This document shows positions 8,225 to 18,513 of a stretch of 64,000 nt of DNA, piece after piece. Position numbers and translations under genes: made by a program. Source of the stretch: Rhizobium altiplani (GTDB lineage Bacteria; Pseudomonadota; Alphaproteobacteria; Rhizobiales; Rhizobiaceae); NCBI RefSeq assembly GCF_001542405.1, contig NZ_LNCD01000070.1, forward strand, positions 109,149 through 173,148, in the 5' to 3' direction. The stretch's first letter is position 1; the number at the start of each line of letters is the position of its first letter. Under the pieces are notes generated by a model that was not told the DNA's origin, did not search any database, and saw only the letters and a program-made list of their open reading frames with translations.

Positions 8225-9148
8225 ATGTCCTTTTTCCCCGGTAAAGATCCCCTGCCCGGCGATGCTTTCGCCTGCGATGCGATCGAGAACCTCATAATCC
8301 CCCGCACCAGCGATATTGGCGGCTTCGAGGTGCGGCGAGCGCTGCCGACGCGGCAGCGGCGGCTGGTCGGGCCGTTCATCTTCTTCGACCGCATGGGGCC
8401 GGCGATCCTGAAGCCGAACGAGGCGCTGGATGTGCGGCCGCATCCGCATATCGGGCTTTCGACGGTGACCTATCTCTTTGACGGCGAGATCCGGCATCGG
8501 GACAGCCTCGGCACCGAGAAGGTCATTCGCCCCGGGGACATCAACCTGATGACGGCAGGGCGCGGCATCGTCCATTCGGAGCGCACGCCCGATAATTTGC
8601 GCGGCCATCCGCTGCTGATGTCGGGCCTGCAGACCTGGCTCGCACTGCCGGATGACAGGGAGGAGATCGATCCCTCCTTTGCGCATACCGAAAAGAGCGA
8701 CATGCCTGTGATCGACGAACGCGGCGTGCGCGGGCGTGTCGTCATCGGATCGTTCGAGGGGATGTCTTCACCGGTGAAGGTGTTTTCCGACACGCTCTAT
8801 GCCGATATCAGCCTTGAACCGGGTGTGAAGTTTCCCTTCGCAGCGGGACACGAGGAGCGGGCGGCATACGTACTGTCAGGCGAAGTCGTGATATCGGGCG
8901 ATAGGTTTGCAGCCGATCAGCTGCTCGTCTTCCGCCCCGGCGATGCGATCACTCTCGAAGCTGGCAGAGAGGGCTGTCACCTGATGCTGTTCGGCGGCGC
9001 GGCGCTGAACTCGAAGCGGTACATCTGGTGGAACTTCGTTTCCTCGTCGAAAGAGCGCATCGAAAAGGCCAAGGAAGAGTGGCGGACCGGCAAGTTCGAC
9101 ATCGTACCGGGGGACGAAGAAGAATTCATACCTTTGCCGGAAGGCTGA
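8225..9148 (+). CDS. Pirin family protein
   Basis: This 307-residue double-cupin protein has the pirin signature in the N-terminal cupin: FIFFDRMGP, then RPHPHIGLSTVTYLFDGEI, then HRDSLG and GRGIVHSERTP. Together these give the three His and one Glu that bind iron. A Pirin_C cupin follows from about residue 180 (VKVFSDTLYADISLEPG). Bacterial pirins include quercetin 2,3-dioxygenases and redox-responsive regulators, so the substrate is open. The start is the ATG at 8225; a TTG directly before it is less likely. It lies between xseB and dxs on the same strand with gaps of about 120 and 106 bases, so it may be an independent unit. Confidence 0.88.
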   Translation: MSFFPGKDPLPGDAFACDAIENLIIPRTSDIGGFEVRRALPTRQRRLVGPFIFFDRMGPAILKPNEALDVRPHPHIGLSTVTYLFDGEIRHRDSLGTEKVIRPGDINLMTAGRGIVHSERTPDNLRGHPLLMSGLQTWLALPDDREEIDPSFAHTEKSDMPVIDERGVRGRVVIGSFEGMSSPVKVFSDTLYADISLEPGVKFPFAAGHEERAAYVLSGEVVISGDRFAADQLLVFRPGDAITLEAGREGCHLMLFGGAALNSKRYIWWNFVSSSKERIEKAKEEWRTGKFDIVPGDEEEFIPLPEG

Positions 9149-9254
9149 TCTCCTTTAGAAAGGAGTTTCGGCCATTCTTGAAATCGACTTTTTTCACCGC
9201 AATTTATGGCTTAAAGGCATCCTGCCCAAGAAAGACAAGAAAGAGCGCCCGCCC

Positions 9255-11177
9255 GTGACACAATCGCCGAAGACGCCGCTGCTGGATAAGGTCCCCTATC
9301 CAGCCGACCTCCGAAAGCTTGACGATCGCGACCTGCCGCAGCTTGCGCGCGAGGTTCGCGATGAAATGATCGATGCGGTGTCGCGCACCGGCGGTCATCT
9401 CGGTGCAGGACTCGGCGTGGTGGAACTGACGATTGCGATCCACAGCGTCTTCAACACGCCTGAAGATCGGCTGATCTTCGACGTCGGGCACCAGTGCTAT
9501 CCGCACAAGATCCTCACCGGTCGCCGTGACCGTATCCGGACGTTGCGCCAAGAAGGCGGCCTCTCCGGTTTCACGCGCCGCGCGGAAAGCGAATACGATC
9601 CCTTCGGTGCTGCTCACTCCTCCACGTCCATCTCCGCCGGCCTCGGCATGGCGGTTGCCTCCGACCTCGACAAGACCGACCGCCGGGTGATTGCCGTGAT
9701 CGGCGACGGCGCGTTGTCGGCCGGCATGGCCTACGAAGCATTGAACAATGCTGGCGCGCTCGACGCCCGCCTGATCGTCATCCTCAACGACAACGACATG
9801 TCGATTGCGCCGCCGACCGGCGCGATGAGCGCCTATCTCGCGCGCCTTGCTTCCGGCCGCACCTACATGGGCTTCCGCGATTTCGGCAAGAAGCTGACGG
9901 CCTACCTCGGCAAGAATGTCGACCGCGCCATCACTCGCGCCGTGGAGCATGCCCGGGGCTATGTGACCGGGGGGACAATGTTCGAGGAGATGGGTTTCTA
10001 TCATATCGGGCCGATCGACGGTCACTCGTTCGAGCACCTGCTGCCGGTGTTGCGCAATGTGCGCGACAATGCCAACGGCCCCGTGCTGATCCATGTGGTG
10101 ACGCAGAAGGGCAAGGGCTACGCGCCCGCCGAGGCGGCAGCCGACAAGTATCACGGCGTCAACAAGTTCGACGTCATCACCGGCGCGCAGGCGAAGGTGA
10201 AGCCGAATGCGCCGAGCTACACGAGCGTATTCGCCGAAGCGCTGGTGCAGGAAGCGGAGCACGACGACAAGATCGTCGGCATTACCGCCGCCATGCCGAA
10301 CGGGACTGGCCTCGACAAGCTCGCAAGCGTCTTCCCGTCGCGATGTTTCGATGTCGGGATTGCCGAGCAGCATGCGGTGACATTTGCCGCCGGTCTAGCC
10401 GCCGAGGGCTTCAAGCCGTTTGCCGCGCTTTACTCGACGTTCCTGCAGCGCGCCTATGACCAGGTGGTGCACGACGTCGCGATCCAGGGCCTTCCGGTTC
10501 GCTTCCCGATCGATCGCGCCGGTTTCGTCGGCGCCGACGGCCCGACGCATGCAGGCTCGTTCGATACGACGTTCCTCGCCACCCTCCCCGGCTTCGTGGT
10601 GATGGCGGCCGCCGATGAGGCTGAGCTGAAGCATATGGTGCGAACGGCGGCAGCCTATGATGCCGGTCCGATCTCCTTCCGATATCCGCGCGGCGAAGGC
10701 GTCGGCATAGAAATGCCCGTCCGTGGTGAAATCCTGCAGATCGGCAAGGGCCGCGTCGTCAAGGAAGGCGCGAAAGTGGCGCTGCTCTCGTTCGGCACCC
10801 GCCTCGCTGACTGTCTGCTTGCTGCCGAGGACCTTGACGCAGCCGGGCTTTCGACGACGGTTGCCGATGCGCGATTCGCCAAGCCGCTGGATCATGATCT
10901 GATCCGCCAGTTGGCACGCCACCACGAAATCCTGATCACCGTCGAAGAGGGAGCGGTCGGCGGCTTCGGCAGCCAAGTCATGCAGTTCCTGGCCATGGAC
11001 GGCCTGCTCGACAATGGCCTGAAGATCCGCTCGCTTGTCATGCCCGATATCTGGGTGGAACAGGCAAAGCCGGAAGTGATGAACGCCCATGCCGGCCTCG
11101 ATCGCGCGGGCATCGTTTCAACCGTGTTCAAGGCGCTTGGCCGGCCCGCCGCATTTGGCGTCGGCGCTGCCGGATAG
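9255..11177 (+). CDS. dxs: 1-deoxy-D-xylulose-5-phosphate synthase
   Basis: This 640-residue thiamine-diphosphate enzyme condenses pyruvate with glyceraldehyde 3-phosphate, the first step of the methylerythritol phosphate route to isoprenoids. [26 protein letters not shown] and the ThDP motif [16 protein letters not shown] are in the first domain. [15 protein letters not shown], with the catalytic Glu, and [15 protein letters not shown] are in the second. A transketolase C-terminal domain completes it. Length and motifs are typical. The start is a GTG; no strong ribosome-binding site is visible, so a nearby start is possible. A clear terminator follows. Confidence 0.97.
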   Translation: MTQSPKTPLLDKVPYPADLRKLDDRDLPQLAREVRDEMIDAVSRTGGHLGAGLGVVELTIAIHSVFNTPEDRLIFDVGHQCYPHKILTGRRDRIRTLRQEGGLSGFTRRAESEYDPFGAAHSSTSISAGLGMAVASDLDKTDRRVIAVIGDGALSAGMAYEALNNAGALDARLIVILNDNDMSIAPPTGAMSAYLARLASGRTYMGFRDFGKKLTAYLGKNVDRAITRAVEHARGYVTGGTMFEEMGFYHIGPIDGHSFEHLLPVLRNVRDNANGPVLIHVVTQKGKGYAPAEAAADKYHGVNKFDVITGAQAKVKPNAPSYTSVFAEALVQEAEHDDKIVGITAAMPNGTGLDKLASVFPSRCFDVGIAEQHAVTFAAGLAAEGFKPFAALYSTFLQRAYDQVVHDVAIQGLPVRFPIDRAGFVGADGPTHAGSFDTTFLATLPGFVVMAAADEAELKHMVRTAAAYDAGPISFRYPRGEGVGIEMPVRGEILQIGKGRVVKEGAKVALLSFGTRLADCLLAAEDLDAAGLSTTVADARFAKPLDHDLIRQLARHHEILITVEEGAVGGFGSQVMQFLAMDGLLDNGLKIRSLVMPDIWVEQAKPEVMNAHAGLDRAGIVSTVFKALGRPAAFGVGAAG

Positions 11178-11199
11178 TTCAATCTCATCGCGTTAGATG

Positions 11200-11231
11200 A
11201 AGACGGCCCTGGAGACGGGGCCGTCTTTTTT
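11200..11231 (+). terminator. Rho-independent terminator after dxs
   Basis: A ten-base-pair stem (AAGACGGCCC pairing with GGGCCGTCTT) with an eight-base loop is followed by a run of T. It lies 22 bases beyond the dxs stop. Confidence 0.9.
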
Positions 11232-11342
11232 GTTTGGCGAAAGGCCGACGGAAGTGTCGATGAACCGCTGCCATCCGGCTGCCAGCGACGCCTCTCCAAC
11301 AAAAGGCTTGCAACTAACGGCTTTGCCGGTCATGGACAGCCG

Positions 11343-12089
11343 ATGTCCGATCAAAACACACAACGCCTCGACCAGTTGCTCGTCAGCCTTGGTCTTTTCG
11401 CCAGCCGTTCCCGAGCGCGGGATGCGGTGCAACGCGGCACCGTGAAGGTCGGAGGCAAGATCGTGACGAAAGCAGGTGCGCTGTTTGGCGAGGATGCCCC
11501 AATCGAAATCGACGATCCGGCGCAGGACTATGTGTCCCGTGCGGCGCTGAAGCTCGCCGCAGCGCTCGATCACTTCAAGCTCGACCCGTCAGGACATCAC
11601 TGTCTCGATGTCGGCGCATCAACCGGTGGCTTCACCGAAGTGCTGCTGGCCCAAGGGGCAACCCATATCACCGCGATCGACGTCGGCCATGGCCAGATGC
11701 ATCCGCGCATCTCGAGTGATCCCCGCGTGACGAACATCGAAGGCCTCAACGCCCGCAACCTGACGGCGGAGAATATCGGCCATCCGCTCACCTTTATCGT
11801 GTCGGACGTCTCCTTCATCTCGCTGAAGCTGGCACTTGCCCCTGCTCTTGAGATCGCGGAAGCTGGGGCTTGCGCGGCTCTCCTCGTCAAGCCGCAGTTC
11901 GAGGCCGGGCGCGAGGCGATCGGCAAGGGGGGGCTTCTCAAGGACCCGTCATCGGCGCCCGATGTCGCGGCCGAACTCGAGCGCTGGTTCGTCGAGGATA
12001 TGGGCTGGAAGAGCCTTGGCCTCATCCCCTCACCCATTGCCGGCGGCGACGGTAATCAGGAATTTCTACTCGCAGGGACAAAACCGTGA
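11343..12089 (+). CDS. tlyA: TlyA family rRNA 2'-O-methyltransferase
   Basis: This 248-residue protein has an N-terminal S4 RNA-binding domain (RLDQLLVSLGLFASRSRARD, residues about 6-65). An FtsJ/RrmJ-like methyltransferase domain follows, with the S-adenosylmethionine loop DVGASTGGFTEVLL and a later IVSDVSFISLKLAL segment. TlyA proteins methylate cytidine 2'-hydroxyls in 16S and/or 23S rRNA and were once called hemolysins. The stop overlaps the start of the next methyltransferase gene (GTGA), which suggests a coupled RNA-modification pair. Confidence 0.92.
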   Translation: MSDQNTQRLDQLLVSLGLFASRSRARDAVQRGTVKVGGKIVTKAGALFGEDAPIEIDDPAQDYVSRAALKLAAALDHFKLDPSGHHCLDVGASTGGFTEVLLAQGATHITAIDVGHGQMHPRISSDPRVTNIEGLNARNLTAENIGHPLTFIVSDVSFISLKLALAPALEIAEAGACAALLVKPQFEAGREAIGKGGLLKDPSSAPDVAAELERWFVEDMGWKSLGLIPSPIAGGDGNQEFLLAGTKP

Positions 12090-13336
12090 GCACGCAAACT
12101 GTTACGATCGAAAAGCTGGGCGCCCAGGGCGATGGCATCGTGCACGCGGATGGCGGGCCGGTCTATGTGCCCTTCACCCTGCCCGGCGAAACCGTCGCCA
12201 TCGCGCGCGTCAAGAACCACGGCACGGTGATGTCGATCTCCGATCCATCGGCCGATCGCCAGGCTCCTCCTTGCCGGCATTTCGGACCGGACGGAGTGAA
12301 CGGCACCTGCGGCGGCTGCAGCCTCCAGCACATGAACGATCCTGCCTATCGCAGCTTCAAGCGTCAGCTTGTCGTCGACGCGCTGAAATCGAAGGGACTG
12401 ACGGCTGAGGTTGCCGACCTCGTCGTCGCTCATCCCGGCGAACGGCGGCGTGTCGTCTTCGCCGCACGGCGGACCGAGAAGGACATGCTTATCGGCTTCA
12501 ATCAGGCCGAAAGCCACCACATCGTCGCCATCGAGGAATGTCCCATCTCGTCGGCGGGCATCATCGCCAGGCTGCCGGCGATCAAGGCGATTGGTGCAGC
12601 ACTTGCCAATAGCGCCGAAGCGTTCCGCATCACCGTGTTGGAGACCCTGTCGGGTCTTGATCTCGCGGTCGACGGCATCAAGAAACTCTCGGATCAGCAG
12701 CGCCGCAAGGCGATCGAGACGGTGCTTTCCCTTCGCGGCATCGCCCGCGTCTCGCTCAACGACGAAATCCTCGTCGAACCATCGAAGCCGATCGTCGATT
12801 TCGGCGGCGTCAATGTCGTTCCGCCGCCCGGCAGCTTCACGCAGGCGACCAAGCAGGCGGAAGACGCAATGGCGGAATTGGTTCTGGCGCATGTCGGCAA
12901 GGCGAAACGCATCGCCGATCTTTTCGCAGGCGCCGGCACCTTCTCGCTTCGCCTTGCCCGCGTCGGCCGGGTTCATGCGGTCGAGAGCGAGGACAAGCCG
13001 CTGGCGGCGCTCGATCACGCTGCTCGCAACACGCAGGGTCTGAAGCCGGTCAGCGTCGAAAGGCGAGACCTCTTCCGCCGGCCGCTGATGACATCCGAGC
13101 TGAAGGTCTACGACGCCGTGGTCTTCGATCCGCCGCGCGCCGGCGCCGAGTTTCAGTGCAAGGAACTGGCGCGCTCGACGGTCAAGAAAATCGTCGCCGT
13201 CAGCTGCAATCCGGTGACGCTCGCCCGGGATCTCGCCCTGCTCGTCGAGGGTGGCTATCGCATCACCGGTGTGACCCCGATCGACCAGTTCCTGTGGACA
13301 TCGCACGTCGAGGTCGTGGCGACGCTGGAGAAGTAG
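12086..13336 (+). CDS. rlmD: 23S rRNA (uracil-5-)-methyltransferase, RlmD/TrmA family
   Basis: This 416-residue class I methyltransferase makes 5-methyluridine in RNA. It has an N-terminal TRAM-like domain (VTIEKLGAQGDGIVHADGG). An iron-sulphur cysteine set follows: CRHFGPDG, then TCGGCSLQHM, with the fourth cysteine in EECPIS. The S-adenosylmethionine site is DLFAGAGTFSL. FDPPRAGAEFQ and the catalytic cysteine in VSCNPVTLARDL complete the core. The iron-sulphur cluster supports RlmD/RlmC over TrmA, and the exact target uridine is inferred. The GTG start overlaps the tlyA stop. Confidence 0.88.
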   Translation: MSTQTVTIEKLGAQGDGIVHADGGPVYVPFTLPGETVAIARVKNHGTVMSISDPSADRQAPPCRHFGPDGVNGTCGGCSLQHMNDPAYRSFKRQLVVDALKSKGLTAEVADLVVAHPGERRRVVFAARRTEKDMLIGFNQAESHHIVAIEECPISSAGIIARLPAIKAIGAALANSAEAFRITVLETLSGLDLAVDGIKKLSDQQRRKAIETVLSLRGIARVSLNDEILVEPSKPIVDFGGVNVVPPPGSFTQATKQAEDAMAELVLAHVGKAKRIADLFAGAGTFSLRLARVGRVHAVESEDKPLAALDHAARNTQGLKPVSVERRDLFRRPLMTSELKVYDAVVFDPPRAGAEFQCKELARSTVKKIVAVSCNPVTLARDLALLVEGGYRITGVTPIDQFLWTSHVEVVATLEK

Positions 13337-13352
13337 CGGCGCGAAAAACAAA

Positions 13353-13376
13353 ACGCCCGCGACGAGCGCGGGCGTT
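13353..13376. terminator. Hairpin between convergent rlmD and chemoreceptor genes
   Basis: ACGCCCGCG pairs with CGCGGGCGT around a five-base loop. A run of A precedes the stem on the plus strand, so it could stop transcripts from either side. A near copy lies downstream of the second chemoreceptor gene. Confidence 0.7.
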
Positions 13377-13398
13377 CCAGTTTGTGTGTATCAATCAA

Positions 13399-15222
13399 TC
13401 AGGCGGCGCGACGGCTGTAGGATGATGCGCCGTGGGATGCTGCCTGCAGGTTGAACTGGGCAAGGAGTTGCATCAGCTTTGCTGCTTCCTGCGCCAGCCC
13501 ATGGCTCGCTGCCGTCTGCTCCTCGACCATGGCGGCGTTCTGCTGCGTGCCCTGGTCCATCGTGTTGACAGCAGTGTTAATCTCGGCAAGCCCCGTCGAC
13601 TGCTCACGGGTTGCCGTGACGATTGCGTCGACGTGACGGCTGATTTCCTGAACCTGACCGACGATTGCTTCCAACGCCTTGCCGGTGTCGCCGACGAGCG
13701 TGACGCCCGAGCGAACCTGTGAGTTCGAGGCGGTGATCAGGCTTTCGATTTCCTTCGCGGCATGGGCAGAACGCTGTGCCAGCTCGCGCACTTCCTGGGC
13801 GACGACAGCAAAGCCCTTGCCGGCTTCGCCGGCGCGTGCCGCCTCGACACCGGCATTCAGCGCCAGCAGGTTGGTCTGGAAGGCAATGTCGTCGATGACA
13901 CTGATGATATTGGCAATCTTCTGCGACGACTGCTCGATCTCGGTCATTGCCGAGACCGCCTTGCGGACGATGTTGCCGGACTCTTCGGCGCCGTTGCGGG
14001 TTCGAGTGACCAGCGTGCCGGCTTCCTCGGCACGGCGCGCTGTGTCCTTGACGGTCGTCGTAATTTCTTCGAGCGCGGCTGCCGTTTCTTCGATGGAGGC
14101 AGCCTGCTGTTCAGTGCGGCGGGCAAGCCCGTCCGCGGCGGTGCGGATTTCTCCGGCGCCCGCGTCGATCGCATGAGCGTTGTCACCGACCTCCTGAAGA
14201 ACAGCCCGCAACTTGGCCACGGAGGAATTGAAATCACTGCGCAGCCGGTCGAGGTGGTCGGCAAAAGGCGTCTCGATCGTCCGCGTGAGATCGCCTTCCG
14301 AGAGAGCGCCCAGCGCTTCGGCAAGCGCATCGACGGCATGTTGGATCTCGCTGGCTTCACGTGCCTTCGAGGCTTCGTTACGGGAACGCTCCTGCTGAGC
14401 CTGCTCGCGGGTGTGCTCGGCGCTCCGTTCGAGGTCGAGGCGTGCGAAAGAGTTGTCGCGGAAGATCGCTACGGCAGCCGCCATGTCGCCGATCTCATCC
14501 TTGCGCCCGGCGTAAGGGACGGCCGCGTCGAGATCCCCGTCCGCCAGACGGGCCATGCGGGTGGCGATCGTCGAGATCGGCTGAGAAATGCGCGTCCAGG
14601 CAAGGAAGGCCGCAGCAACGGCGACGGCAAGCGCGACGACGAGGCCACCGACGATGGACAAGATGCCTGCGTTATAGTTACCGGTCGCGGCAGCGAGAGC
14701 GGCATCGGTCGACTGCCGATCCTTTGCCAACATTCCGTCGACGAGCGTCTGAATGTTGTTGGCGGACATGGAAAGTTCGCCGCGATAGAGGCTGTTGGCC
14801 TGGCTGCGCTTGTTGTCGAGCGCCAGCGCAATGATCTTGTCGGCAAGCGCAGCGTCGTTGGTGAGCGCCTTCTGCAGCCGGCCGAAATTCTGGCTCATGT
14901 AATCGCTCTTCGGCTGCTTGTCGAAGGCGCCAATGGCAGTGGCAAGGCGCTGGCGGCGGGCCTTGAGTGTCGTCTCCGCGTTGCGGAAGTCCGTCTTACC
15001 TGTTGCAAGGAGGTAGTCGGCGTAGCTGCGACGAACGTCGTTCAGCGTCGTGACGATCGCGTGGAGCCGTTCGGTGTTCGGAATGTTCTGCGCCCCGATC
15101 TGCCGGGTGTTGGCCTCCAGATTGATCAACGAGAAGGCCGCGATCGCACCCTGCACCAGGGCAATGACGACAAGGGACAGAAAAAGAAGCGGAAGAAGCG
15201 TCTTGATCTTCAATTTGGACAT
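13399..15222 (-). CDS. Methyl-accepting chemotaxis protein with four-helix-bundle sensor
   Basis: This is a 607-residue transmembrane chemoreceptor. Membrane helix 1 is at about 9-32. A helical periplasmic 4HB-type sensor (about 33-187) contains [16 protein letters not shown]. Helix 2 is at about 188-210, and HAMP follows ([21 protein letters not shown]). The cytoplasmic signalling hairpin centres on [23 protein letters not shown], which contacts CheA/CheW. The ligand is unknown. There is no C-terminal CheR-binding pentapeptide (it ends SYSRRAA). The signalling part shares a 262-base identical stretch with the next chemoreceptor gene. Confidence 0.92.
   Translation of the reverse strand: MSKLKIKTLLPLLFLSLVVIALVQGAIAAFSLINLEANTRQIGAQNIPNTERLHAIVTTLNDVRRSYADYLLATGKTDFRNAETTLKARRQRLATAIGAFDKQPKSDYMSQNFGRLQKALTNDAALADKIIALALDNKRSQANSLYRGELSMSANNIQTLVDGMLAKDRQSTDAALAAATGNYNAGILSIVGGLVVALAVAVAAAFLAWTRISQPISTIATRMARLADGDLDAAVPYAGRKDEIGDMAAAVAIFRDNSFARLDLERSAEHTREQAQQERSRNEASKAREASEIQHAVDALAEALGALSEGDLTRTIETPFADHLDRLRSDFNSSVAKLRAVLQEVGDNAHAIDAGAGEIRTAADGLARRTEQQAASIEETAAALEEITTTVKDTARRAEEAGTLVTRTRNGAEESGNIVRKAVSAMTEIEQSSQKIANIISVIDDIAFQTNLLALNAGVEAARAGEAGKGFAVVAQEVRELAQRSAHAAKEIESLITASNSQVRSGVTLVGDTGKALEAIVGQVQEISRHVDAIVTATREQSTGLAEINTAVNTMDQGTQQNAAMVEEQTAASHGLAQEAAKLMQLLAQFNLQAASHGASSYSRRAA
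13604..13865 (-). repeat. 262-bp direct repeat, copy 1 (inside chemoreceptor gene)
   Basis: This stretch is identical base for base to 15672-15933. It covers the conserved chemoreceptor hairpin region. High but imperfect similarity continues on both sides. Even silent positions match, which points to recent duplication or gene conversion. Confidence 0.95.
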
Positions 15223-15379
15223 AGAGCGGCCTCAGTGCGGCTGAACGATGTGCTTCAGTCAATCTCCTGTTGATCGCCTGGGGGAACACTCGTTTTAATG
15301 GTGTGGGGAGAACGGTACGGACAACGTCCATCCTGCATCATGCATTGCACGCCACTAAAGCCCAAGATCCGTAAGATTT

Positions 15380-15403
15380 GATTAAAAGTAATATTTTTTA
15401 ATC
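15380..15403. other. AT-rich inverted repeat upstream of chemoreceptor gene
   Basis: GATTAAAA and TTTTAATC are separated by eight AT-rich bases, in the 250-base gap between the two chemoreceptor genes. It could be a regulator site for the 13.4-15.2 kb gene, about 160 bases upstream of its start. No regulator can be assigned. Confidence 0.35.
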
Positions 15404-15429
15404 ACCGCTGGTCGCGCCCTCCAACGAGA

Positions 15430-15452
15430 ACGCCCGCGACGAGCGCGAGCGT
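15430..15452 (-). terminator. Hairpin downstream of second chemoreceptor gene
   Basis: ACGCCCGCG pairs with CGCGAGCGT with one mismatch and a five-base loop. It is almost the same sequence as the hairpin at 13353-13376. There is no T run on the minus strand, so termination is uncertain. Its similarity suggests it was copied together with the gene end. Confidence 0.45.
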
Positions 15453-15472
15453 CCGGTCTTCGCAGGATTACA

Positions 15473-17557
15473 TCAGGCCGCGCGACGGCTGACCGCAGCG
15501 TGGGATACTGATTGCAGGTTGAACTGGCTCAGCAACTGCATCAGCTTTGCCGCCTCCTGCGCCAGCCCATGGCTCGCTGCCGTCTGCTCCTCGACCATGG
15601 CGGCATTCTGCTGCGTGCCCTGGTCCATCGTGTTTACAGCAGTGTTAATCTCGGCAAGCCCCGTCGACTGTTCACGGGTTGCCGTGACGATTGCGTCGAC
15701 GTGACGGCTGATTTCCTGAACCTGACCGACGATTGCTTCCAACGCCTTGCCGGTGTCGCCGACGAGCGTGACGCCCGAGCGAACCTGTGAGTTCGAGGCG
15801 GTGATCAGGCTTTCGATTTCCTTCGCGGCATGGGCAGAACGCTGTGCCAGCTCGCGCACTTCCTGGGCGACGACAGCAAAGCCCTTGCCGGCTTCGCCGG
15901 CGCGTGCCGCCTCGACACCGGCATTCAGCGCCAACAGGTTGGTCTGGAAGGCAATGTCGTCGATGACACTGATGATGTTGGCGATCTTCTGCGAGGACTG
16001 CTCGATCTCGGTCATTGCCGAAACCGCCTTGCGCACGATGTTGCCGGACTCTTCGGCGCCGTTGCGGGTGCGCGAGACGAGATTGCCGGCCTCCTCAGCG
16101 CGACGTGCCGTGTCCTTGACCGTCGTGGTGATCTCCTCGAGCGCTGCAGCCGTTTCCTCGACCGAGGCTGCCTGCTGCTCGGTGCGGCGGGCAAGGCCGT
16201 CTGCGGCCGTGCGGATTTCGCTCGCACCGGCATCAATGGCGTGGGCGTTGTTGCCCACGGCATGCAAAGCACCGTGGAGCTTGGTGACGGCGTTGTTGAA
16301 GTCATTACGTAGGCGGTCGAGATGCGGGGCAAACGGCGCGTCGATGCGATGCGCAAGGTTGCCATCCGACAGCGCGCCGAGGGCACTGGCAAGCGCATCG
16401 ACGGCATGACGGATTTCGGTTGCCTCGCGGTTTTTCTGCTGCTCACGCTCATGACGCTCACGCTCGGTAAGGGCACGGCCGGTTTCGGCTTCACCCTCAA
16501 GGCGCTCTCGATCAACCGCGTTCTTCTTGAAGACAGCCACAGCCTCGGCCATCGAGCCGATCTGGTCGCGGCGCTGTTCGCCAGGAATGGAGACCGACAG
16601 ATCGCCGGCGGCAAGCTTTTGCATCGCGGCGGTCATATCGGTGACGGGACGGATCACCAGGCCATGCAGCAGCCAGGCCATGGCGCAGATCATCAGGCCG
16701 ACGGCGAGAATCGTGGCAATGGTTGCGGCAATGCGGAATTCGTTCGGCGAAGCGAAGGCGGCGTCGCTGTCCACGACGAAGCCGAGGTACCATTCGACCG
16801 ACGGCAAACCTGCAACCGGCATGAAGCTGACGAGGACATCCTTGCCGGCAAACTCAGTCGGAACGAGCCCGGCCTTGATCGCCGGTGTCTCAGCCGGGAA
16901 AGCGTCGGCAAGCGTCTTTGTCACCAGCTTTGCATCCGGGTGGATCAGGATCTGCCCGCTCTTGTTGACGAGGAAGGCCGTGCCTTTGCCGCCGAGATCG
17001 ATCTCCTTGATCATGTCGACCATGGTCTTCAGCGAGAAGTCGCTGCCGGTCACGCCGGCCAGCTTGCCGCCGTGGCTGACGGGAACGGCCGAGCTGATGA
17101 TGAGATCGCCGCTCGACGCATCGACATAGGGCTCGGTCATGACGCTGGCGTTGGCCTTGACGGCATCCTGATACCAGGGGCGCTTGCGCGGATCATAGCC
17201 GTCCGGCATCGGCAGCTTCGGCCACATGGTGAAGACACCCTGCTCGTCGCCAAAATAGGTGCTGACGAACTGGCTGGTCAGAACATCGTTCTGGAGCACG
17301 GCTTCGACGCCCTTCTGATCGGCGGCGCGGCCGATGGCGTTCGCGACCATGGCGGTCAGCGTCACACGACCATTCATCCAGTTGGCCAGGCTGCTTGCAG
17401 CCTGCTCACCGGACGAGCTGATGTTGGCTTCGATCGCGGCAGTCGCGGTGCTCCGTTCGACGGAATTGATGTAGTAGGAAAAGGCGGCAAAGGCCACAAG
17501 AACAACGGCAGACGCGGCAACGAGGATGCGCGTCATCAAATTCGTCTTCTTTTTCAA
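15473..17557 (-). CDS. Methyl-accepting chemotaxis protein with dCache_1 amino-acid sensor
   Basis: This is a 694-residue receptor. Membrane helix 1 is at about 9-30. A periplasmic double-Cache domain (about 35-275) is followed by a second membrane helix at about 278-300 and HAMP ([20 protein letters not shown]). The signalling domain is nearly identical to that of the neighbouring receptor. Y121, R126, W128, Y129, Y144, D146 and D173 are all present ([26 protein letters not shown]). This is the full amino-acid-binding motif known for dCache receptors such as PctA, so the ligand is predicted to be amino acids or close relatives. It ends VSRRAA, without a CheR-binding pentapeptide. Confidence 0.93.
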   Translation of the reverse strand: MKKKTNLMTRILVAASAVVLVAFAAFSYYINSVERSTATAAIEANISSSGEQAASSLANWMNGRVTLTAMVANAIGRAADQKGVEAVLQNDVLTSQFVSTYFGDEQGVFTMWPKLPMPDGYDPRKRPWYQDAVKANASVMTEPYVDASSGDLIISSAVPVSHGGKLAGVTGSDFSLKTMVDMIKEIDLGGKGTAFLVNKSGQILIHPDAKLVTKTLADAFPAETPAIKAGLVPTEFAGKDVLVSFMPVAGLPSVEWYLGFVVDSDAAFASPNEFRIAATIATILAVGLMICAMAWLLHGLVIRPVTDMTAAMQKLAAGDLSVSIPGEQRRDQIGSMAEAVAVFKKNAVDRERLEGEAETGRALTERERHEREQQKNREATEIRHAVDALASALGALSDGNLAHRIDAPFAPHLDRLRNDFNNAVTKLHGALHAVGNNAHAIDAGASEIRTAADGLARRTEQQAASVEETAAALEEITTTVKDTARRAEEAGNLVSRTRNGAEESGNIVRKAVSAMTEIEQSSQKIANIISVIDDIAFQTNLLALNAGVEAARAGEAGKGFAVVAQEVRELAQRSAHAAKEIESLITASNSQVRSGVTLVGDTGKALEAIVGQVQEISRHVDAIVTATREQSTGLAEINTAVNTMDQGTQQNAAMVEEQTAASHGLAQEAAKLMQLLSQFNLQSVSHAAVSRRAA
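15672..15933 (-). repeat. 262-bp direct repeat, copy 2 (inside chemoreceptor gene)
   Basis: This is identical to 13604-13865, in the same orientation and 2068 bases away. Recombination between the copies would delete one receptor and fuse the sensor of one to the signalling tail of the other. Confidence 0.95.
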
Positions 17558-17751
17558 GGATTTTCCTTTCGTGAGTGGTCCGCGCCGTACTTGACGAAGC
17601 GCGGGCTACTCGATGCGCAGGCTATGGTCAAAACGGGACAAAGCGCCTCATGCGCCCGGACGACTGCGCCATCAGCGCGCCGTCATACCCCTAATATTAG
17701 AGGGGTATTTAAAACTGGCTTAAAATTTGACGAAACTCGACTATTCCCACG

Positions 17752-18504
17752 TCAGCGGCGCATGAAGGCTTCGAAGGCGGCTTTCGCTTCGGCGCTGTGT
17801 AGGCGGTCGAAGAAGTGACGCGCCTCGTCATCGATGCGCGCAATGACTTCTTCCCGATCGCCCCGGATCAGGTTGCGCGCGATCTTCAGCGCTTCTGGCG
17901 GCTTGGCGGCAAGCTTGGCAGCGGTTGCGAGCGTTGTCCTTTCGACCTCATCGGGCGCACAGACTTTCCAGACAAGTCCCGCCTCCCGTGCTTCCTCGCC
18001 GGAGAAGCCCTCACCGAGAGCCAACATCGCAAAGGCGCGCTGGTGTCCGATGATCCGCGGCGCAAGCAGGCTGGACGCCGCTTCCGGAACGAGGGCGAGG
18101 TCGACGAACGGCGTGCGGAACTGGCTGCGCGCTGAGGCGATTGTCAGGTCGCAATGCATGTGCATTGTGGTTCCGATCCCGATCGCCAGCCCGTCGACAC
18201 CTGACACGATCGGCTTTTCGGAGCGAACCATGGCGTAGAGGAATTCGACGATCTCGCGAGGCATGGCACCGCCCATCGCCGCTGCGATGAAATCTCCGAG
18301 GTCATTGCCCGCGGAAAAGCAACCTTCGGTGCCGAGAAAAGCCGTCGCCTTGATCGCCGCATCGCCATTGGCGGCAATCAACGCCTCCGCCATTTTCCGA
18401 TACATGGCGCGGGTGATGGCATTCTTCTTTTCCGGCCTGTTGAAACGGATGATCTGGATGCCGGGGTGTGCCGCATCCTGCTCGACGATGACCTGCTCTG
18501 TCAT
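17752..18504 (-). CDS. Enoyl-CoA hydratase/isomerase family protein
   Basis: This 250-residue crotonase-fold protein hydrates or isomerises enoyl-CoA in the cytosol. The N-terminal RFNRPEKKNAITRAMY, the first oxyanion-hole segment FLGTEGCFSAGNDLGDF and the second oxyanion-hole segment VSGVDGLAIGIGTTM are present. A typical C-terminal helical region follows. The exact reaction cannot be read from sequence. GAGGA lies seven bases before the ATG. It starts nine bases after the acyl-CoA dehydrogenase gene ends, so the two catalyse consecutive beta-oxidation-type steps from one transcript. Confidence 0.9.
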   Translation of the reverse strand: MTEQVIVEQDAAHPGIQIIRFNRPEKKNAITRAMYRKMAEALIAANGDAAIKATAFLGTEGCFSAGNDLGDFIAAAMGGAMPREIVEFLYAMVRSEKPIVSGVDGLAIGIGTTMHMHCDLTIASARSQFRTPFVDLALVPEAASSLLAPRIIGHQRAFAMLALGEGFSGEEAREAGLVWKVCAPDEVERTTLATAAKLAAKPPEALKIARNLIRGDREEVIARIDDEARHFFDRLHSAEAKAAFEAFMRR

Positions 18505-18513
18505 GATGGTTCC

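Noticed and set aside
13762..15273. Long forward frame opposite the first chemoreceptor gene
   Set aside because: It is the antisense of a gene with complete membrane, HAMP and signalling domains; similar frames appear opposite the other chemoreceptor.
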